Shown here: in pieces, positions 17,899 through 25,610 of the stretch | Layout of the letters: the number at the start of each line of letters is the position of its first letter | Numbering within the stretch: position 1 is the stretch's first letter | Assembly: GCA_905478335.1 (NCBI GenBank) | Contig: CAJQIC010000012.1 | Coordinates: 1 to 57,830 of the forward strand | Source: an uncultured Bacteroidia bacterium | GTDB lineage: Bacteria; Bacteroidota; Bacteroidia; NS11-12g; UBA9320 | Direction of reading: 5' to 3' | Length of the DNA stretch: 57,830 nt | Notes under the pieces: generated by a model | The model's input: only the letters and a program-made list of their open reading frames with translations | Told to the model about the DNA's origin: nothing | The model's database searches: none | Program-made: the position numbers and the translations under genes

Positions 17899-20570
17899 AC
17901 GGCTAAATTATGTCTTAATCGTTGTCGACCAAAGGTTAATATTTCGTCAATAAAATCAAAAGGTTTGTATCCATTGATGGCAGCCTGATGGTATATACAG
18001 GTTGCAGGCGTCATCCCAGGCAAAGAATTTATTTCTATGATAACCACTTCCACTCGTTTATCCTCAAATATGCGAACAAACGCGTCGATACGACAATACC
18101 CTTGAACATTCAAGCATTTGGCTACTTTTTCAAACTCATTACGAACAACCTCGCTGACATGTGCGTTTAAGTTTTTGTCTGTCGAGAATCGAGCAGGTGT
18201 AATATTCTGCCCTTCTCCAGCTAAAAACTTCTCTGCCAACGACAAGATTTCTCCTTCTGCCAAAGCTTCCGAAGGTTCGAAAATTTCATAGACCAGTTCC
18301 CCATCTTGGTATTTGGTTAACAAGCCTCCAGTTATTTCAAGGAAGTTTTGCGCTTCTTCATGATCAATAAACTGCTCTACTAAAAAATAATCCTTGGCAG
18401 GAAACTCTTCTTTTTCCTGAATACTTAACGTTTTCTTTTGGTCTCCTGTGATAGACGCATTCCCTCTAAAGGTAGCTTCTGCATAGGCCTCAAAAGCCTC
18501 TGTAGACTTCAATTTTTTCACTGCACTACTGCAGCCTTCATCTGATGGTTTGGCTATTAACGGAAACTTCATCAGTTGAATTTCTTTCAAGACAGTTTCT
18601 TTATTCGCTTCCCAAGAAGATTTTTGGACCAAAGCGCCATCTGCCACTAGAAAACCATTTTCTCTAAGGATGTTGTTGGTCTTAAACTTGTCAATTGTTG
18701 TTGATGAAGAACTTACATCGCTACCGTTATATGGAAGGTTTAAAGCATCTAGGTGCTTTTGTACTTGACCATCTTCTCCAGGTCTTCCATGTAATGCGAT
18801 AAACACCGTTTCGCAAATTGATGTTAAATCCGTGTACGATATTTTTCTTGGCTCAAATACCGGTGGCGTTTCTGTATATTTCTGTGTTATGGACGCGGCC
18901 TCCTGAATAATCTTTGAAATAATTGGTGCATGATGATATGCTTCAACTTTTGCTTTGATATCGTCCGCATTGTCTTTTAACATGACATTGATTGGCAACA
19001 CATACAGATGATGGTCGTCATCCTTTCCCGTTAAGAATACCGGTATGGGTTGGTACTTGCCTGATGAGGATAGCTTTTCAAATATATTTCTACCGCTTTC
19101 GACAGATATATGTCTTTCTGTTGAGTACCCTCCCATAATGATGGCCACATTTTGTTTGGCGCTTTTTTCAGATGCGTCTTTAATCAACTGCCCATCCAAG
19201 TGTTGCAACATCTTTGATTTCATGACCATAGACGGTATGGTTCGGATCCTTTCTGCAATTGAAGTCCGAATAAGGTAGGTTAAAAACTGACTGGGGTTGA
19301 GACCAATCTCCGCGGCTTGGTGAAAGAAAAACGACGACGGCATCATCCCCGAAGTTGTATTTGGATCATTCAGAAATATCTCTCCTTCGTGGGTGTAAAA
19401 TCCGTCGATTCTTGCATAAACGTTAAAGCCGAAGTCTTTGAATAACTTGGAGCAAGACTGTCGAATAGACTCAATCTCCTTATCAGGCAACTCAATGGGT
19501 GTAATCTTACGGGATAAACCAGGAAGATATTTGGACTTATAATCGAAAAACTCTGTTGACTTTGCTATTTCTGTTGGCGGCAAAGCTATTACGTTACCCG
19601 ATTCGTCTTGAACCACGATGCAGCTAAATTCCTTTCCAGCAATCATACTTTCTACCACAACTTCAACTTCTCCCCTAACGGCTTGAAGTTTTAGGGAGGC
19701 TTTGTTTTCCAGTCTTTCATTTAGAAATTCAACGGCCTGTTCAGGATGGTAAACAAGCTGTTGATCCATAATCAACGGAAATCCTAAAGAACTCCTTATA
19801 TCAGAGAGGTCCCGAATGTATTGGACTTTGTCCAGTCCATTCCACTCTTCTGCTTGAATTTCTTTTTCGAACAAGCTATTGCCTACCGCCTCGCTAAATG
19901 TTTTATAATCGGAATCTTTAACAATGTTAACTCCTATCGATGAACCTTGGTTGGCTGATTTTACAACCAACGGAAATCCTACTTGTGCCTTGGCTTTTTC
20001 ATAAAACCCATGAGGGTCCACCGCCCATTGTTCTTTTGTTAAGCGTAAATAGGTAGGACCGGGATATCCCTTGTCTGTCATCCAGTCTTTCTGAACAGCT
20101 TTATTCATACCCAAGGCAGATGGTAAGATGCCAGAACCTGAATACGGTATGGCATACCACTCTAACAAACCTTGAACATTGCCATCTTCTCCTCGTTCAC
20201 CATGCAAAGCAAGAAAAGCAAAATCAATTTTGTTCGACAGTGTACTCGGTTCGATTACCTCCCCAATTTCGGAAAGCATTCTTAAACGATCGGCTTGAGA
20301 AAGCTCAATACTCTCGGAATAAATTTGAAATTCGTGCGGTGATTGAGGTAAAAATGAAACAGGTGGATAGAAATCTCTAATGGTCCCTCTATAGATAAAT
20401 TGCCAGTTTAAAGACACCATGTTGCCAAACTCATCTATGAATATGGCCACTGGTTCAAACAATTCCTTGTCCAAATTATCATACACGGTCCTCCCTCCAG
20501 CAAATGAAACCTCGCGTTCCCGAGAACTACCTCCGAAAAATATTCCAACTTTAATACGATCTGAACTCAC
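17895..20570 (-). CDS. ddl: Tandem-fused D-alanine-D-alanine ligase (two ATP-grasp modules)
   Basis: An 891-residue protein, more than twice the normal Ddl length (about 310-370). Two full ligase modules follow each other. Module 1 (about 1-450) has GGSSREREVS, HGERGEDG (123-130), GSSIGV, KSKY and RIDGF, but its metal-binding motif reads NDPNTTSG instead of the usual E-I/V-N-T-x-P-G. Module 2 (about 473-885) has GGYSTERHIS, HGRPGEDG, RIDAF and a canonical EINSLPGMT, but its ATP-loop is GCSSAV and the expected K-Y pair is K-F. The enzyme makes D-Ala-D-Ala for peptidoglycan. The start is GTG; an in-frame TAA precedes it directly, so no earlier start exists. Confidence 0.9.
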   Translation of the reverse strand: MSSDRIKVGIFFGGSSREREVSFAGGRTVYDNLDKELFEPVAIFIDEFGNMVSLNWQFIYRGTIRDFYPPVSFLPQSPHEFQIYSESIELSQADRLRMLSEIGEVIEPSTLSNKIDFAFLALHGERGEDGNVQGLLEWYAIPYSGSGILPSALGMNKAVQKDWMTDKGYPGPTYLRLTKEQWAVDPHGFYEKAKAQVGFPLVVKSANQGSSIGVNIVKDSDYKTFSEAVGNSLFEKEIQAEEWNGLDKVQYIRDLSDIRSSLGFPLIMDQQLVYHPEQAVEFLNERLENKASLKLQAVRGEVEVVVESMIAGKEFSCIVVQDESGNVIALPPTEIAKSTEFFDYKSKYLPGLSRKITPIELPDKEIESIRQSCSKLFKDFGFNVYARIDGFYTHEGEIFLNDPNTTSGMMPSSFFFHQAAEIGLNPSQFLTYLIRTSIAERIRTIPSMVMKSKMLQHLDGQLIKDASEKSAKQNVAIIMGGYSTERHISVESGRNIFEKLSSSGKYQPIPVFLTGKDDDHHLYVLPINVMLKDNADDIKAKVEAYHHAPIISKIIQEAASITQKYTETPPVFEPRKISYTDLTSICETVFIALHGRPGEDGQVQKHLDALNLPYNGSDVSSSSTTIDKFKTNNILRENGFLVADGALVQKSSWEANKETVLKEIQLMKFPLIAKPSDEGCSSAVKKLKSTEAFEAYAEATFRGNASITGDQKKTLSIQEKEEFPAKDYFLVEQFIDHEEAQNFLEITGGLLTKYQDGELVYEIFEPSEALAEGEILSLAEKFLAGEGQNITPARFSTDKNLNAHVSEVVRNEFEKVAKCLNVQGYCRIDAFVRIFEDKRVEVVIIEINSLPGMTPATCIYHQAAINGYKPFDFIDEILTFGRQRLRHNLAV

Positions 20571-20733
20571 TTAATAATGTGTTGTAGGCCATAACTATAG
20601 CCTGATTGTCAATTCATTAACTTACAACTGATGTCTTTTGTTGTTAAACAATTTACTTTATCTTGAATTTGATTAAACTTGCAGACTTCCTTGTTGGAAC
20701 AATAATTGAAATCTATCTTAACAAAAACAAGAA

Positions 20734-21279
20734 ATGAAGAATATAGTTATCTCCATTGCTCTTTGCTTAACAACTATCGCATCACAAGCAGAAGTTAAAG
20801 ACAGTACAACCACTAAACAAACATTGCCTGCAGTTACTTTAAAGAACACAGAAGGTGAAAATGTTGATGTATCTCAATACGCAACAAATGGTAAGATCAC
20901 CATACTTTCATTCTGGGCGACTTGGTGTAAGCCATGTCTTAAAGAATTGAAAAACATTAACGAGGTATTGGATGATTGGATTGAAGATTACAACGTTGAG
21001 CTTGTTGCTGTATCGGTAGACGATAGCAGAAACTCACCTCGAGTTAAACCATTCGCTGATGGCCAGGGTTGGGACTTCGACATTTTGCTAGATCCAAACG
21101 GTGAATTACAAAGAGACTTAAACGTCACCAATCCACCCGTTACTTTTCTTATAGACCAAAACGGAAAAATAGTTTACACCCATACAGGCTACCTTGAAGG
21201 TGATGAATTAGATTTAGAAGACAAAATAATTGAACTTCAAGAAAATGCGGCAGAAGAGGCTGAAGAAGACGAAGAATAA
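20734..21279 (+). CDS. TlpA-family thiol-disulfide protein
   Basis: A 181-residue protein with a signal peptide (about 1-19) and a TlpA/ResA-type thioredoxin fold. The redox site is WCKPC (Cys65, Cys68) in SFWATWCKPC, and a cis-proline occurs in NPPVTFL. This family reduces periplasmic disulfides, for instance the CxxCH cysteines of apocytochrome c. A seven-heme cytochrome is encoded about 6 kb away, but a functional link is only inference. The C-terminal tail is strongly acidic. The gene is monocistronic, with a strong hairpin terminator right after the stop. Confidence 0.9.
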   Translation: MKNIVISIALCLTTIASQAEVKDSTTTKQTLPAVTLKNTEGENVDVSQYATNGKITILSFWATWCKPCLKELKNINEVLDDWIEDYNVELVAVSVDDSRNSPRVKPFADGQGWDFDILLDPNGELQRDLNVTNPPVTFLIDQNGKIVYTHTGYLEGDELDLEDKIIELQENAAEEAEEDEE

Positions 21280-21290
21280 AATTACGTTAA

Positions 21291-21327
21291 AAAGAAAAAA
21301 GGCACGAAGTACATCGTGCCTTTTTTT
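21291..21327. terminator. Bidirectional intrinsic terminator, tlpA-like gene / uvrA
   Basis: GGCACGA (21301-21307) and TCGTGCC (21314-21320) form a 7-bp GC-rich stem with a 6-nt loop. A T-run follows on the plus strand (21321-21327) and an A-run precedes the stem (21295-21300), so both converging transcripts get a U-tract. The T-run overlaps the uvrA stop codon. Confidence 0.9.
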
Positions 21328-24184
21328 ATGCTTTTTTTAACGCTGGATTTAGAAACCCGCCAGCCAATTTTGTTTTCAGAAACTTTCCGGTATGCGTGTC
21401 GCTTGCCGACAAATCTTCAGGTGTTCCTTCAAACACTACCTGTCCACCCGCCTTTCCGCCATCAGGGCCAAGGTCAATAACCCAATCTGCAGACTTTACA
21501 ACGTCCAAATTGTGTTCGATGGTAATAACCGTATTGCCACTATCCACTAAGGCATTTAATGACTTTAACAGCTTTTGGATATCATGAAAATGCAAGCCTG
21601 TAGTTGGTTCGTCAAAAATAAATAGTGTATGTGTTTGACTGTTGTTTTTCCCTAAAAATGAAGCGAGCTTAATTCTCTGTGCTTCACCACCGCTTAAGGT
21701 ATTAGATGATTGCCCAAGAGAAACGTAACCTAAACCGACATCTTGAAGTGGCTTCAATCGTTTGAGAATTAGCGAAACGTCATGAAAAAAGTCCATGGCA
21801 TCATCTACCGTCATAGAAAGCACATCGTGGATGTTTTTACCGTTATAGGTGACCTCTAAAACTTCCTGTTTAAATCGTTTTCCGCCACACACTTCACAAG
21901 GCAAATGTAAATCGGCCATAAACTGCATTTCAATGACTTCTTCTCCTTCTCCTTTACAGTTATCACACCTTCCACCTTCAACGTTAAATGAAAATATAGA
22001 ACCCTTATACCCGCGTTGTTTCGACAAAACCTGCTCGGCAAAAAGATCTCGGATTGCATCATAGGCTTTTACATAGGTAACTGGGTTAGAACGAGAAGAT
22101 TTCCCAATTGGATTTTGATCAATCATCTCTACCGCCTGAACCGTTGAAATGTCTCCAACTATTCCGTCTGATTCTCCTGGTTTGATACCAGCATACTGAT
22201 CCAAGGATCGTAAAATCAATGGATAAAACACCCCTTTAATCAAACTCGTTTTACCGGAACCAGAAACGCCTGTAACAACCGTTAATGCAGACAACGGAAT
22301 CTTTGTAGTGACCCGTTGTAAATTATTGAATCGAACATTTTTGACCTCAATAAAATTATTCCACTTTCTTCGTTGTTCTGGTATTTTTATTTCGCGAACG
22401 TTATTTAGAAACTCTGAAGTCAAAGTGCTAGACGATATCATGTCATCGAACGTACCATTAAAAACGACTTCACCACCATTGGTTCCAGCAAAAGGTCCAA
22501 TATCAATCAATTCATCGGCAGAATTCATAAGCTCTTCGTCGTGTTCTACGACAACAACGGTGTTTCCAGCCTTTTGTAATTTCTTTAAAACCTTGATTAA
22601 GCGTTCTGTGTCACGAGAGTGAAGCCCGATACTCGGCTCGTCTAAAATGTATGTAGAACCAACCAAACTACTGCCTAAAGAAGTAGCTAAGTTGATTCGC
22701 TGTGATTCTCCACCAGACAGGCTATTCGATAATCGGTTTAAACCTAAATACCCTAGTCCAACGTCTGACAAAAAGTCTAAACGCGCGTAAATTTCTGTTA
22801 ATAGTCGGTTTGCAATCTCCTGATCTGTTTTGCTAAAGGTAAATACCACAAAGAAATCCTTAGCCTCATCTACCGTTAAAAGTAAAACCTCAGACAAGGC
22901 TATCTTGTTCGGTGTCTTTTTTGAATGGAAGGGGAGATTTGTTTCACTAACAATCTTAACAAAGTTAGAGTCGTGTCGGAGTCTTGTGCCTTTACAATCA
23001 GGACAAACGGTACGACCGCGATATTTAGCAAGCATTACGCGGTATTGTATTTTGTACGAACTTTCTTGTAAAAACTTCACAAACGCGTTGATGCCTTCAA
23101 GATGATCATCACCTTGCCATAAAAGGTCTTTTTCTGATTCTGACAACTCCAAATAGGGTTTGTGAATCGGGAACTTCTCAGCATCGACATTTTTCATGAA
23201 CGCTCTTTTCCACTTGCTTAACGACTCGCCTCGCCAAGGAGCGACTGCTCCTTCAAACAATGACAAACTGCTATCAGGAATTACCAAAGATTCGTCTATA
23301 CCTATAATAGTACCAAAACCTTGACACGTTTTACACGCTCCGTATGGATTGTTAAAACTTAAAAAATTGATCGTTGGTCGCTCGAATTGAATGCCGTCCA
23401 ATTCAAATAAGTTACTGAACTCCTTTTGAGCTGTGTCCTCGGCTGTTTTGATTTGAATAGTAAGTATGCCCTTGCCTTCGTAAAACGCAGTTTGCACAGA
23501 ATCACTCAACCGTTGTAAGTACTCGTCATCGGTTTTGGATTCTACTAAAACCCGATCAACCAAAAGAAACAAGTCCTTACTGCGCACTTTGGTTTCTGTA
23601 AAGTCTGCAATTTTTATGACTTGATCTTTGTATAAAAGTCGGCTATATCCTTTTTGGACCTCTAAATCCAAAACTTCAGCAAGCTCCTTGGCATTTTCGA
23701 AAGGAACGGACGTAAGAATATAGACTTGATCATCTGGTTTGGCCTGACCAAGTATATGGTCTACAACATCCTGTGGTGTGTGACATTTAACTTCACCTCC
23801 TGAAATGGGTGAAAATGTTTTACCTACCCGCGTAAACAACAGTTTTAAGTAGTCATAAATCTCTGTAGACGTAGCTACCGTAGATCGAGGATTCCGTGTA
23901 TTCACCTTTTGTTCTATAGCGACACAAGGTGTTAAACCTTTGATATGATCAACTTCAGGTTTATCAAGCTTTCCTAGAAACTGTCGTGCGTAAGACGATA
24001 AGCTTTCAACGTATCTACGCTGACCTTCGGCATACAAGGTGTCAAATACAAGCGATGATTTACCAGAGCCGCTAACACCAGTAACCACTGTAAATTTATT
24101 ACGCTTAATCTGTATATCAATATTCTTCAGATTGTGCATCCTCGCCCCAACAATATCTATAACTTTTTCAGATTTGTATCCCAT
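21326..24184 (-). CDS. uvrA: Excinuclease ABC subunit A
   Basis: About 952 residues; the damage-recognition ATPase of nucleotide excision repair. Two ABC modules are seen. The first has Walker A GVSGSGKSSL near the N-terminus, a zinc-finger pair of the CPDCKG type, and the signature LSGGESQRI. The second has GVSGSGKTSL, CDNCKGEGEE with CEVCGGKRF, and LSGGEAQRI. I chose the ATG at 24184 (MGYKSEKVID). A longer frame opens with TTG at 24211 but adds nine residues unlike UvrA and overlaps a TATTTTG promoter-like sequence. The gene stands alone and ends in the shared bidirectional terminator. Confidence 0.96.
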   Translation of the reverse strand: MGYKSEKVIDIVGARMHNLKNIDIQIKRNKFTVVTGVSGSGKSSLVFDTLYAEGQRRYVESLSSYARQFLGKLDKPEVDHIKGLTPCVAIEQKVNTRNPRSTVATSTEIYDYLKLLFTRVGKTFSPISGGEVKCHTPQDVVDHILGQAKPDDQVYILTSVPFENAKELAEVLDLEVQKGYSRLLYKDQVIKIADFTETKVRSKDLFLLVDRVLVESKTDDEYLQRLSDSVQTAFYEGKGILTIQIKTAEDTAQKEFSNLFELDGIQFERPTINFLSFNNPYGACKTCQGFGTIIGIDESLVIPDSSLSLFEGAVAPWRGESLSKWKRAFMKNVDAEKFPIHKPYLELSESEKDLLWQGDDHLEGINAFVKFLQESSYKIQYRVMLAKYRGRTVCPDCKGTRLRHDSNFVKIVSETNLPFHSKKTPNKIALSEVLLLTVDEAKDFFVVFTFSKTDQEIANRLLTEIYARLDFLSDVGLGYLGLNRLSNSLSGGESQRINLATSLGSSLVGSTYILDEPSIGLHSRDTERLIKVLKKLQKAGNTVVVVEHDEELMNSADELIDIGPFAGTNGGEVVFNGTFDDMISSSTLTSEFLNNVREIKIPEQRRKWNNFIEVKNVRFNNLQRVTTKIPLSALTVVTGVSGSGKTSLIKGVFYPLILRSLDQYAGIKPGESDGIVGDISTVQAVEMIDQNPIGKSSRSNPVTYVKAYDAIRDLFAEQVLSKQRGYKGSIFSFNVEGGRCDNCKGEGEEVIEMQFMADLHLPCEVCGGKRFKQEVLEVTYNGKNIHDVLSMTVDDAMDFFHDVSLILKRLKPLQDVGLGYVSLGQSSNTLSGGEAQRIKLASFLGKNNSQTHTLFIFDEPTTGLHFHDIQKLLKSLNALVDSGNTVITIEHNLDVVKSADWVIDLGPDGGKAGGQVVFEGTPEDLSASDTHTGKFLKTKLAGGFLNPALKKA

Positions 24185-24370
24185 GATTTTACTAACAACA
24201 AAATAACTCAATTGCTTTGTTTTTTAATCTAGTTGAAGGGAATAATATTTTGAATTTCAAATTGAATTCGCTATCTTAGTATTTCATTTAAAGCACAAAA
24301 GCCTATAAAGTATACCTCTACTCTACAAATTTTATTTACAATCGACTGATTTTCAGTCACGTAACACATT

Positions 24371-24377
24371 AGGAGGT
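24371..24377 (+). promoter_or_regulatory. Strong Shine-Dalgarno site of the sigma factor gene
   Basis: AGGAGGT lies 4 nt before the ATG at 24382. It is a near-perfect anti-Shine-Dalgarno match. I saw no comparable site before the other starts I inspected in this window, where translation seems to begin from AT-rich leaders, as usual in Bacteroidota. Confidence 0.75.
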
Positions 24378-24381
24378 ATAT

Positions 24382-24960
24382 ATGAGCGAACAAATCAAAG
24401 ACCGTGCTTTAATCAAGCAGTACATTCAAGGTAATGAAGCGTGTTTAGAAATGCTTATCAATAAGCATAAAAACAAAGTTTTTACAACAATCTTATTAAT
24501 TGTAAACGACACATACATTGCAGAAGACTTATTCCAGGAAACATTTATCAAGGTGATTAGAACCTTCAAATCTGGAAAGTACAATGAAGAAGGCAAGTTT
24601 TTACCATGGGTTGTGCGCATTGCTCGTAATTTGGCTATTGATCATTTTAGAAAATCTAAACGTATGCCGACGATTACTTCTCAAGACGGAGAAGACATTT
24701 TTAGAACGATAGAAATCAGAGAAAGTAATCGAGAAGAATCATTCATTCGCAACCAGCGGGATGATACGGTTAGACAAATCATAAATATGTTACCAGCAGA
24801 GCAAAAAGAAGTTCTTGTGTTGCGTCATTATGGAGACATGAGTTTTAAAGAAATCGCAGAACTTACTGGTGTAAGTATTAATACCGCACTTGGAAGAATG
24901 CGTTACGCTTTGAATAACATGCGAAAAATTATTGCAGAAAAATCAATAACACTGCAATAA
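24382..24960 (+). CDS. ECF-type RNA polymerase sigma factor
   Basis: A 192-residue sigma-70-family protein with region 2 (about 22-95, including DLFQETFIKVIRTF and the DNA-melting part NLAIDHFRKSKR) and region 4 (about 125-185, MLPAEQKEVLVLRHYGDMSF followed by the helix-turn-helix EIAELTGVSINTALGRMR). Regions 1 and 3 are absent, which places it in the extracytoplasmic-function group. It is preceded by an unusual strong Shine-Dalgarno site. A 77-residue protein starts 46 nt downstream and may be its partner. No classical transmembrane anti-sigma gene is adjacent. Target promoters are unknown. Confidence 0.92.
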   Translation: MSEQIKDRALIKQYIQGNEACLEMLINKHKNKVFTTILLIVNDTYIAEDLFQETFIKVIRTFKSGKYNEEGKFLPWVVRIARNLAIDHFRKSKRMPTITSQDGEDIFRTIEIRESNREESFIRNQRDDTVRQIINMLPAEQKEVLVLRHYGDMSFKEIAELTGVSINTALGRMRYALNNMRKIIAEKSITLQ

Positions 24961-25006
24961 TTGTTTGACGTCGTCGTTCATGAGGTAAAGAAACTAATTT
25001 TACTTT

Positions 25007-25240
25007 ATGGATTACAGCTCTACTCTAAACTCTATTATTCAACTTTCATACTCAGAACTCACTAATAATGAGCGCTCTGTGGCGCTTGACAAGATGTCTG
25101 AGTCTGAAGATCTTTGTGACACGTTTAGTCAAATTGAACAAATTAAAACAGTTCTTGACTCTGAAATGTATAGCCCGAACCCAACTTCGGTTAAAATAAT
25201 TTTAGAAGAATCGCAACGTTCTGAATTGGAAATGCACTAG
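25007..25240 (+). CDS. Small protein downstream of sigma factor, possible modulator
   Basis: A 77-residue acidic, helical protein with no signal peptide, no membrane segment and one cysteine. I do not recognise a named domain. The sequence LSYSELTNNERSVALDKMSE resembles the N-terminal helices of Bacteroidota anti-sigma-like proteins (a short YGELxxxE-type helix pair) but lacks the membrane helix and the zinc-binding HxxxCxxC motif. Its position 46 nt after the sigma gene suggests a cytoplasmic modulator of that factor; this is inference. The 3' end overlaps the converging response-regulator gene by 4 nt. Confidence 0.65.
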   Translation: MDYSSTLNSIIQLSYSELTNNERSVALDKMSESEDLCDTFSQIEQIKTVLDSEMYSPNPTSVKIILEESQRSELEMH

Positions 25241-25608
25241 ACCATACCTTCGGTCTGTAGTATTTCAGAAAGTCTTTCTACCACTAATGGTTTACATATA
25301 AATCCGTTGACAACGTCATACGTCTCTGATTTTTGTATGTCTTTACTATTGATGGACGAAGACAGCATGTAAACACGAACTTTATTCTCCAATTTGATAT
25401 AGGCGTCCAGAAAATCCCAACCATTCATTTTAGGCATGTTGATGTCTAGAAAGATCATCTCGGGTAACGCTTCACTGTTATCTTCAAACTTTTGTAAAGC
25501 ACTCTCCGCAGAGGTAAACGCCTGTACAGGTATGTTGTCTGCTACAATACTTATTACACGAGTGTTGATCAGATTTTGAATCTCATCGTCGTCAATCAAA
25601 TAAATCAT
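25237..25608 (-). CDS. Single-domain response regulator (CheY-like)
   Basis: A 123-residue receiver domain with no output domain. The acidic pocket is Asp6-Asp8 (DDD), the phosphoacceptor Asp55 lies in FLDINMPKMNGW, the switch serine is in MLSSS (83-85) and the conserved lysine is Lys106 in CKPL. The start lies 2 nt after the stop of the multi-PAS kinase, so the two form a cotranscribed pair. With no DNA-binding domain it probably acts by protein contact or phosphorelay. Confidence 0.92.
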   Translation of the reverse strand: MIYLIDDDEIQNLINTRVISIVADNIPVQAFTSAESALQKFEDNSEALPEMIFLDINMPKMNGWDFLDAYIKLENKVRVYMLSSSINSKDIQKSETYDVVNGFICKPLVVERLSEILQTEGMV

Positions 25609-25610
25609 TG

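Noticed and set aside
24185-24211. TTG start of uvrA at 24211
   Set aside because: The nine added residues are not UvrA-like, and an ATG with the normal N-terminus follows at 24184.
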